DNA of 64,000 nucleotides from Magnetococcales bacterium DCbin4 (GTDB lineage Bacteria; Pseudomonadota; Magnetococcia; Magnetococcales; UBA8363): NCBI GenBank assembly GCA_002753735.1, contig PEAN01000008.1, positions 1 to 64,000 of the forward strand, read 5' to 3'. Shown piece by piece: positions 8,678 to 18,500 of this stretch (position 1 is its first letter; each line of letters starts with the position of its first letter). The notes under the pieces were generated by a model. It saw only the letters and a program-made list of their open reading frames with translations, ran no database searches and was not told where the DNA came from. The position numbers and the translations under genes were made by a program.

Positions 8678-9318
8678 TTCATACTCCAGATTTTGGAAGA
8701 GCAAAAAGCAGTATTCCGTGACCGAGTTCTTTCTCCAATCGTGACTCTGGCGGCCTTCATTGCCCAGGTTCCCAATGCGGATCATTCTTGTCGCGGAGCG
8801 GTCGCCCGTGTGATCGTGGAAAGGATTGAACAAGGCAAGTCGCCATGTTCTCCTGGAACCGGTGCATACCGTCAGGCACGCCAGAGACGACGGTATCGAT
8901 GCCTGACACACCTGAAAACCAAGTTGATTTTCCTCAACCGGTCTGCCAGAAGCCGGGGCTTGGATTTCCTCTGGCACGCTTGGTGGTCTTGATTCCGTTG
9001 GCTACTGGAGCCGTTTTGGATATGGCCGTGGGACCGGGTCAGGGGAAGGCAACCGGTGAACATGCTTTGCTTCGACAAATTCTCGGTGGATTGAAGTTTG
9101 GCGATATTCCGATTGCAGATCGTTATTATTGTTCATATTTTCTTCTTGCAATGCTGAGCCTGATGGGTGTGGATGCGGTCTTCCAGGTTCATGCGAGCCG
9201 CCAAATAGATCTTCGCAGGGGACTGCAGGAAATGGCGATGAGGGAATTGCTTGGTTTCATGAGGCATTTTCAATGCTCCAACTGTTTTCGGTTCACCAAT
9301 TCTTCCCATGTCCATTAA
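8678..9318 (+). pseudogene. IS4-family transposase pseudogene with internal deletion
   Basis: Two overlapping ORFs together give a degenerate IS4-type transposase. ORF 8648-8992 holds FRDRVLSPIVTLAAFIAQV ... SPGTGAYRQAR, the N-terminal part. At about 8885 the sequence jumps, in the frame of ORF 8845-9318, to TTVSMPDTPENQVDFPQP and then KPGLGFPLARLVVLIPLATGAVLD, ALLRQILGGLKFGDIPIADRYYCSYF and VDAVFQVHASRQIDLRRG, the DDE-core region. Roughly 60-70 codons expected between the two parts are missing, and the C-terminus is lost too. Confidence 0.7.
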
Positions 9319-9479
9319 CCATCAACATATTATCAATAGAGCATCCAAATTGGTCTCATTTTGAATTTCATTGGATCCCATTTTTGATTATAAATGAGCT
9401 CGAATCATCTATCGGGTCATCCTATCCAACATGATCAATGGAACAAGCAATTTCATTATCATTTTTATCATGCAACATG

Positions 9480-9508
9480 TTGGGGATTCTTGGACTGATT
9501 TATATATT
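9480..9508 (+). promoter_or_regulatory. Possible sigma-70-type promoter of the giant lipoprotein gene
   Basis: TTGGGG, 17 bp, TATATT in a markedly AT-rich stretch about 60 bp before the ATG at 9571. The -35 box is weak and the -10 box good. Prediction by eye only. Confidence 0.3.
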
Positions 9509-9570
9509 AATAATCTTTTTAACGATTAATATTATTGCTGCACCGTCCCACCTCAACAAGGTTCACGACG

Positions 9571-12500
9571 ATGAAAAAAATGGTTATTGGTGTTGTTCTG
9601 GCACTGTTGCATCTCCTTTTTTCCGTGGGATGTGGCGGTGGCGGCGGATCGGGGGATGGATCGACATCGGCGGCCAAAGTACCCGTTTCCGGGGTCATCT
9701 TCGATGGCGCGGTCACGAATACCACCATCACCGTCCATGATGCGACGGGAGCCAAGGTCGCGACCACCACCAGCGACGGCAATGCGCGCTATTTCCTGGA
9801 CATTCCCCTCAATGTTCCACGGCCGTTGGAAATCCGAGCAACCGGCGGTATCGATTCGGTGACCGGCGAACCCATGAACGTCACGCTCTCTTCCATGTTC
9901 ATGGATTCATCCAAGGAAACGGTCAACGTTTCCCCCCTCACGACGCTGATCACCAAGGCCAGTATGACCCTTGCGGGCGGTACCCTGTCCCGGGTTGCAC
10001 AGGAAAACATTGACGCCGCTCGGAAAAAAATCGTAGCCGCTTATGGTTTTGGCATCGATGGCGGCCAGGCCGACCTGGACCCTTTGACCACCCCGATCGC
10101 TTCGGCGAATATCGCCACCGTTGCCAAGGCTTCGGAGGCACTGGGTGAAACGGTACGCCGGGTTGCAGGCACCAACGCCCTGGACCAGGAAAAAATCTAT
10201 GCCGCCATTGCCGAGGATATTTCAGATGGCACCCTGGATGGTCAAAGTGGGGGAGCCACCTTGTCAACCACCCTGCCTGCGGACATGAACCCCAGTACGT
10301 TCATGCAATCCATGGCGGTACATACCGTGGATATCTTGACTGAACTCGTGTCGAACAACCTGTCGGTCACCAAGAACGATGGCGCAAAGATGACTTCCAC
10401 AGAGGTTAACGCGGCGCTGGCAAAATCCCTGAGTACCGTTCTTCCACAGATTGATTCCGGAACTGCGACCACCAGCCTTGAACAAACAAAAATTTCTGAA
10501 AATATGAAAAATCAGGCGCTGACCGCGATCCAATCGGCCCGTAACCTGGTTGGATCGTCGAGCAAATCCCCGGCATTGTTGGCTGAGTTGTCCACCCGTT
10601 TCGCCAATCTGAAGGTTGGTGACAGCGCGAAGGGACAAATCGACGAGGAAATGACGGCACTGATCGCGAATGTGAAAACCATCACCGGCAACCTTGTTCA
10701 GGGAATCAACGCAGCCACTGGAAAAGCCCCTTCCGATTCAAGCCTCTCCACCAACTCGAAGATGGATGCAACGACCGCCACCTTTCAACTCACCCGTTCC
10801 GGGGCCAACCAATACCTTCTCCCGGTCAAGGTGGGTCAACAGGTGTTCAACCTGCTCATGGATACCGGATCGGACGCCTTGCTGGTGTTCCAGGACAAGA
10901 TCGATCCCAGCAATACCGGGATCGTGGCCAGCGAAACCAAGATCAAGAAATCCTATGCCAGTGGCATCCGCCAGGGGGTCCTGGCCACGGCACCGGTGCG
11001 CATCGGTCCCTATACGACCCCGAGCATGAACATCATGGTGATCCAAACCCCCGACTCCGAAAATGATCCGTCGCTGACCGCCAAAGGGGCTGATGGCATC
11101 ATCGGCATGCGGCGCACCCGGGGGTTGGATCTCAGCATGGGCAACAATAATCCATTGGAAGCCACCTTGAACAAGCTCGTTCCCGAGGTGGACATGATGG
11201 AATTCAATCTCCCCCCCGCCGGAACGGCGACCCTCACCTTTGGCAGCATGCCCATTCTGGACCGCGCCAAATCCCAATACGTCATGAGGGCCAAAGCCCT
11301 CCCCATTACCAACCCCTATGATCCCTCGGCCACGAGCACTTATACCGACATCCAGATTCCCTTCCGGGCCAAAAGCCGCCTGGGGGAAATCAACACCGGC
11401 GACCTTGATATCCTGCTCGATTCCGGTGCCGTCAGCAAACTGGTCCTGGATACCGAAGTGGCGAAGGAACTGGGTTATGACACCGCCAACAAACGTTGGA
11501 AATTATCCGCAAGCGATGAGGTTGAAATCAATCTCATCGGCGTGAACGGAACCGCGCCCATCCTGCCAAAATTCAAGACCTCGGAAATCAGCATCGCCCC
11601 GTACAGCACCTCGGGCGTGGAATTTGAAGCGGTTCTTGGCATCAACCGGTGGCAGGAGTATGTCGTCGGGTATGATTATCGCTCCACCCTCCATGACGGT
11701 CCGGATGCCACCATCAGTCTGTTGCGCCGTGTGGATATGAAAGACGCCCTGAACCCAACGGTCGCAGCTTTGGGGGAGGATTATCCCCCTTTGCCCGGAC
11801 TCAACTCCCTTGGCAATGATGAACTCCCCACCTCCGACAGCAGTGGCGATCTGATCGCCTTTCAATCGGATCGCGAGGGGGGGATGGGGGGCATGGACAT
11901 CTATCTTTGGCGCAAGGGGGTGGGATTGGTGGATCTGCCCCATTTGAACCATGCCGGTCACGATGTCCATCCCGCCCTTTCGGGCGACGGTCGTTTCCTG
12001 GTGTTCCAGGCCACCAGCATGGAATCGGGAAGGACGGATCAGGATCTATTTCTGTATGACATTGAACACAAGGTGATGCGGGACACCGCAGCCATCAACT
12101 CCGTCAAGGATGACACGTTGCCCAGCCTGAGCGGCAACGGGCAATACCTGGCCTTTACCTCAAAACGCGATGGGGGAACCGGCGGCAGTGACATTTACCT
12201 TTATGACATGGAGACAGCAAAGTTCATCGACCTGCCCGGGGCCAACGGTCCCTACGATGATCGCTCGCCGCATCTGAGTGACGATGGCCACTACATGGCC
12301 TATACGATTGAAGCCTATGAAGGGACGGAACAAACCGTCAACAGGGATATCGCCGTCTACGATCTGCAACAAAAGAAGACCAAGACCCTTTCTACAGGAA
12401 TACGGGGGGTCAACACCGGAAAGGATGAACTCGCTCCCGCGCTCGGAAGTGATGGCATGCTCCTGGCTTTGCACAGCAACCGGAAAAATCCCACGAGTGG

Positions 12501-15500
12501 CCTTTTTGATCGGGACATCTATGTTGTTGACCTGAAATCAGGACTGACCCGAAAATATTCCGGCTTGAATTCCAACTTTGATGACATTGCGCCCCACCTG
12601 ACCCAGGCGAACAAGTCGTTGATCTTCCAATCACGACGCCCGGGAGGGATGGGCGGTACCGATGTCTACATGGTCAATCTGGAGGGCAAAACGGCTGCAG
12701 GTGGTTCCTCCAGCGCCGCACGTTCCGGCAATTCCATCTCCACCTCCGCATCCCCTGATCCAACATCCAGCCACTCCTCGGGGGTATCAGGAGGCTCTTC
12801 AGGGAATGGTACATCGGAAAAACCATCGGAATTCATGCCATTGAAGCGGTCTGCCGCCGGTTGGTATCTGGTTCCCATGACGGTCGCCGGACAAAAAATG
12901 GATCTTCTGATCGACACCGCCCTGCCGGCCATCGTGTTGTTTTCCGATTCACTTCCAAAAGAAATGGTCACCAACGGACCCCCGACCAGCTATCGAATGT
13001 CTTTGGGGCTGGGAGAGGTCGAGGGGACCCTGAGCCAAACAGACATTCGCATCGGTAATCATCAGGCCACCCAGTTCAGGGTTCTTGTTGCCAAACGCGA
13101 GGATTGCGCTGCGGCCATGCGCATGGACCTTTCAGGTGCCAGTGGTATTTTTGGCATCTATGGCTCGAATGTAGCGGTCACATCCCCAACCGGGACCCCC
13201 TCTGGCGAAAACAGCACGCCGACGGAAACAACCCCTGGCAGTGGCCCATCGGCAACAGCCGACTCCAGCCAGACCACCACGTTAAAAACCAGTTCTTTTC
13301 TCAGGACGCTTCGTACCTACAGTCCCTTCCAACTCACTGGAAACAGCACGCCAACGAACGTGCTCGCCTTCAACCAGGTCAGCGTTGGACCTCCGCCAAC
13401 CACGACCTCGGTGCCTCCAGCAACCACGACTTCGGTTCCGGCTACCACGACCTCGGTGCCTCCAGCAACCACGACCTCGGTTCCGGCTACCACGACTTCG
13501 GTTCCCCCGGCAACCACGACCTCGGTGCCTCCAGCAACCACGACCTCGGTTCCCCCGCCGGCCACCACAACTTCGGTTCCCCCGCCGGCCACCACGACTT
13601 CGGCGCCTCCCGCCACTTCGATTCCACCGGACACTTCAACCTCGGTTCCCCCGGCCAACGACCAACCCCCGCAATCGGGAAATGGCACGCCAGAGGGAAC
13701 ATCGGGTTCCGGCCAGACGGGTACCCCGCAACCCGAAACATCGACGCCTCCGACCAACGGCCAGACCCCGCAATCTGGAAGCACGCCAGAGGGAACGGTG
13801 GGTTCCGGCCAGGAGGGTACGTTGCAACCCGATGTCCCGGTCTGGGCGCTTGAACCCGACGACCAGGCCCTGCGACCTGAAATCAACATGATCGAGATTT
13901 CGGTCAACGCCGACGGCACCGCCGCCTTGAGTCTGGGAACCTTGCCCAGAATTGGTGGGATTTCCAAGCATAAAGCGTTTTATACCCGGGTTTCGGGACA
14001 GGAAAACGCCACGGAACCGTCGCAGAGCAGTGTCAGCATGGGAATTCCGTTTTTTGCCGATGCCTTGTCCGGAGAGGGTGAACAGATTGTGGCCCGCTAC
14101 GGTGCGCCCGAAGATTTTGACTTCGATCTCAAGGAGATGAGTCTCCTTTTGCCGGGAACGACGAGCCAGGATCGTATTCAGATGGACCGTGAGGTCGCAG
14201 CCAAACTGGGCTACGACCCGCAAACCCAATCCTGGGGTGCAGTGGATCGGATCTCCCTGACGCTGGTGATGTTCGGTTCGGACAATGAACTGAAAATTGC
14301 CGACAACGTCCCGGTCAACAAGATTGATATCGTTGATTTCAGTACCAAGCTTTATCGCATCATTCTGGGCATGGATTATTGGCGCGACTACATCGTGGGG
14401 TTTGACACGATCACCTTCCTGCATGGCGGTCCCTCGGGGGTTTTGTTCCTGGTGCATCAGGAAGATGCCATGCCACCCGCCGAAGCCATCACCGCAATCG
14501 ACCACCACTTCGTCCCCTTGCCCGGATTGAACGGTCTTGGCGATGACATGATGGGCGATTTGAGCGCCGACGGGAAAACGATTGTCTTTCAAAGCAACCG
14601 TCCCGACAGTGTTGGCGCGTTCGATCTCTACGTGTATCGTGTGGGAGAGGGATTGGTGCCCACCCCCGGCCTCAATTCGAGCGAACCGGAGATGAAACCC
14701 AGCATCAGCGGCAATGGCCGCCTGGTGGCCTTTGAAACGGTACGCAGTATCGACAACGGTCCCGATATCATGGTCTATGATCTGCAAACCCAGACCATGC
14801 TTTCCCTGCCCGATCTGGCGACCACCGATATCGAAGCCAATGCTGAACTCAATGACGATGGTACGCGTCTGATTTTTGCCAAGAAGTCCAGCACCTCGAC
14901 CACTGCATCATTCGATCCCGTCATTTATGATCTGGTCAATAAAAAATTCCTGAATACCGCATCGGTCAAGATCAAAACCTCGAGCAACGAATCGGCACCG
15001 ACCATTGGTGGCAAGGACAATCTTCTGTATGCCTTTGAACGGGCAAAGAATCAAAACGGCAAGAACATCATCCTGTATAATCGCAGCATGAATGCCGAGG
15101 TCACCACACCCGCCACGTTTGCATCGTCGTTCATCGATGCCGGTCCCGATCTGACGACGGACGGGGATTATCTGGCGTTCTACAGCAACCGGGACAATCC
15201 CGACCTCCAACATGTGGGGTATGATGTGTTCCTTTATGAACTGAGTGCCAAGGAATTCATCTTTTTGCCCGCCTTGAACAGTGATTTCGAGGATGCCCAA
15301 CCTTCGCTTTCCAGGAATGCCGAATATATTCTGCTCCATTCAAAACGTGAGGGCGGCCAGGGGGGATATGATCTGTACCTCTACAAGCGGGACACTGCGG
15401 ACAAAACCAGCTATGAAGTGACCGAAGATTATACCCAGACCGGTCAGGTGGCCTATGACAACGGCGAAGTGACCGGAGTCACCGTCGTATCGGCGATGGA

Positions 15501-18500
15501 CACCGCCGGCAATGTCATCGCCACGGCGACCACCGATGCCATGGGCAAGTTTTCCATGCAGATCTCCAAGGGGATGGCGGTACCGGTACAATTCAAGGCT
15601 GAGGTGGCGAATTCGCAGGTCATTGTCGATGGCGTTGGTGACGATACCTATATCCCCAACTTTGAAGCGGGCAATTTGAAATTCACCGAGGTCTGGGTGG
15701 AAGATGTCATGCAGAGCGGTTTCCCGACGACGATCCGCTTCAATGTCACGACCGAAGTTCCAAAATACAATTCCTTTGTCAAACTCTATCTGGTCAGGCT
15801 CCCCACCGGCAACATCAACGATCTCAAGATCGACGGAGCGACGTTCACCCCGGACTACACCTTGACCGGACTGAACATCCCCTCTTTGGGCACCACCCTG
15901 TCCAGCACCACCGTCACGAACACGCAGGATGCGGATACCAAGACCACCATTCGCTATACCGATTCGGCATTCATGACGGCCCAGGTGGAACATTCTTTCA
16001 GCATTCCAACGTTTGTGGCCGATGGCACCTATGCCGCGGTTTTCAGCATTGGCATGGCCGATTACGTTCGTGAGGATGATGCCCTGCAAAGCGAATCCCT
16101 GACCGACAGCGCGGATAATGTCCTGGTGGCCCCGGCGAGCGTGATTGTCGGCGTTCCCACCCAACCCAACCTGCGCATTCTTTCGGCCACATTGACCAAC
16201 AATAGTTTGCAACTGCCGTCCAAGCGCCTGGAATCGGGAGCCACACCACCGATCAATGCCGATCTTTCCCTGAACATGGAGGTGGAATCCATGGCCCAGG
16301 ACACCACCGTTCCAGTCGATGTCACCATGGAACTGCAATTGAACGGACAAACCTTTCCTCTGAGTATCCTGCATACCAACGACAAGGGATATCCGTCACT
16401 TAAAACGAAAAAATCCTATGAAGTCCAATGCGTTCAGGAGGGGGGCAAAGAGCGTTGCGCTTCCCTGTTCCGGCAGAATCAACAGGGGTTCACCTATCAA
16501 CTCTATCTGAGCGCAGCAGCCTACGACACCTTGTCGGCCCTGAGTCAGGATACCGAAGGAAGTCTGGTCATCCGGGTCGATCCGGAAGGACAGGTGCAAG
16601 AGTGGGAAAACAATCGGCAGGACAACGTCAAGTCCATGCCCATCATGTTTCTGGCCTCCAGAAAAACAACCGACGTCAGCAAACAACTGCGCACAGGCAG
16701 CAGTTCCGGAACGAGCACGAACTTCATCTCTTACGCCAACGTGGATAAATCTTATGGAAACAGCACCATCGGCATCGAATACAATACAGGTGTCAGTGTC
16801 GATTCCATCGACTCAGACGCGGACAATGTGCCGGAGTGGGCTGAACTTGATGCCGGGTCGAGCGAATTCAAACTCAATTTGTTCGGTGCGAGCATTTCAC
16901 TGTTCAGCCTTGAACTGGGTGCCACGTTGGATGGAGAAGATCCATTTTGCAGCGAGATGGGAATCACAGAGAAGATTTTTGGCACCACCGTCTTTTCGCA
17001 CATCCCCTCGGACCCCAATGAAGCGGTCGGTACCGCCTACAAACTGATCCATCAGTTGTACACATCATCGACCTGCGAAGGCAAGACCGCCACCAAATCA
17101 CAGACGATGTGGAACACCAAGGATTACAATGGCAATGAGATGTATGTCGAGAGCACTACCGAGGAAAAAAGCCAGCAATACTTCATCGCTTCAATTCCGG
17201 TGGTTGTCACAGTGGGAGCCACCGGCTACTCCGGGATGCGTGGGCGTCTTGAAGTCGACACCAACCAGGTGGTGACGGCGACCATAGGCCCTTTTGTTGG
17301 CCTTGAGGGGTTTGCCGAGGGCGGGGTGGGTTATACGTTGTCCAAAGTCTATACCTATTCTGTCGGAATTGGCATCTCCCTGACCATATTGGAAATCGGT
17401 CTTTATCACCAAGTCAGTTTCAAGAAAGATGAAGCATTGCCTGCGGCGGTGCTGAAATATTCAGCGCCCATGGAGCTTACAACACTCAGTGGAGAAGTTT
17501 ATCTCTTCGCAAAAGTAAAAATGAAGATCGGATTCGTAAAAGTTGACTACAAATACACCTATACCATTACCCGGTGGAGCGGTGAGACCTGGACCATCAA
17601 CCTGATCAATCCACGGGTCAAAACCTTCGCCCCATTGAACCGTTATGCGGTCATGACCAACAGTTCTACCAGCAGTCTCGCCATTTCCGCCAATCTTGAC
17701 TATTCCTCGACCAGTCCTCCCAGTACGATCGAATGGGAAGGAACCTTTGATTTCGAATCTGGAACCTATGTGTTCCACATCGCCACCGATGACAATATCC
17801 TGGCCACGCTCGACGATGCAACGTTGGCGCAATTGCCCGATCCATCCAATACCTCCCAGGTCAAGGACTCGGTCAGTGGCGGGACCTCGGATTTGAAGAA
17901 TGGCGCTTCGATCGGCACCACCACGGAGGCCCTGTCCACAAGCACCATCTCCGACAACAATTTGGGCAAAGGCAGTCTGCGGTTGGATGGCACGGATGAT
18001 TATATCAATCTTGGCACCACGTATCTCAAATCGCAGGTCAATGCGGCAACCAGTGGCACCATCGAACATTGGGTCAAACTGGACAACACCAGTGACCGCA
18101 TTATTTTCTACATCGGAGATAATAGCAGCGGTGATGGCTTTGGTGGTGACTCCCAGATGGAGATCCATACGGGTACGACAGGCGGCAAGGCCTATTTCAT
18201 ATTCCAGAAAGGGAATCAGAGCGATAACGGAAAATTAACCGGCACAACGACGTTATCCACTGGAACCTGGTATCACATTGCAGCAACCTATTCCATCAAT
18301 AGCGGCGGCACTTCCACGTTCAAGCTGTATGTGAATGGAGTCCAGGAAGCCAGCAAGACCTGGAGTACGACATTCAGCAGCAAGACGGCCACCGGCGTAT
18401 ACATTGGCAGACCTTATTCCTCGACACGCTATATGGACGGCTATATCGACGAACTGCGTTTGTGGAACACGGTGCGGACGCAAACTCAAATCGCCACCGA

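Noticed and set aside
13386-13662. Looked like a CRISPR array
   Set aside because: Units are in-frame coding repeats of 18-27 bases without unique spacers, inside one long ORF, and no cas gene is present.
13104-13853. Plus-strand alternative-frame ORF of 249 codons
   Set aside because: It reads the Thr/Pro repeat out of frame; the main frame has recognised domains on both sides.
13636-14787. Long antisense ORF (383 codons) in the giant gene
   Set aside because: Low-complexity shadow of the repeat and propeller coding; no start signals or known motif. The same applies to 15340-16374 and 19882-20805.
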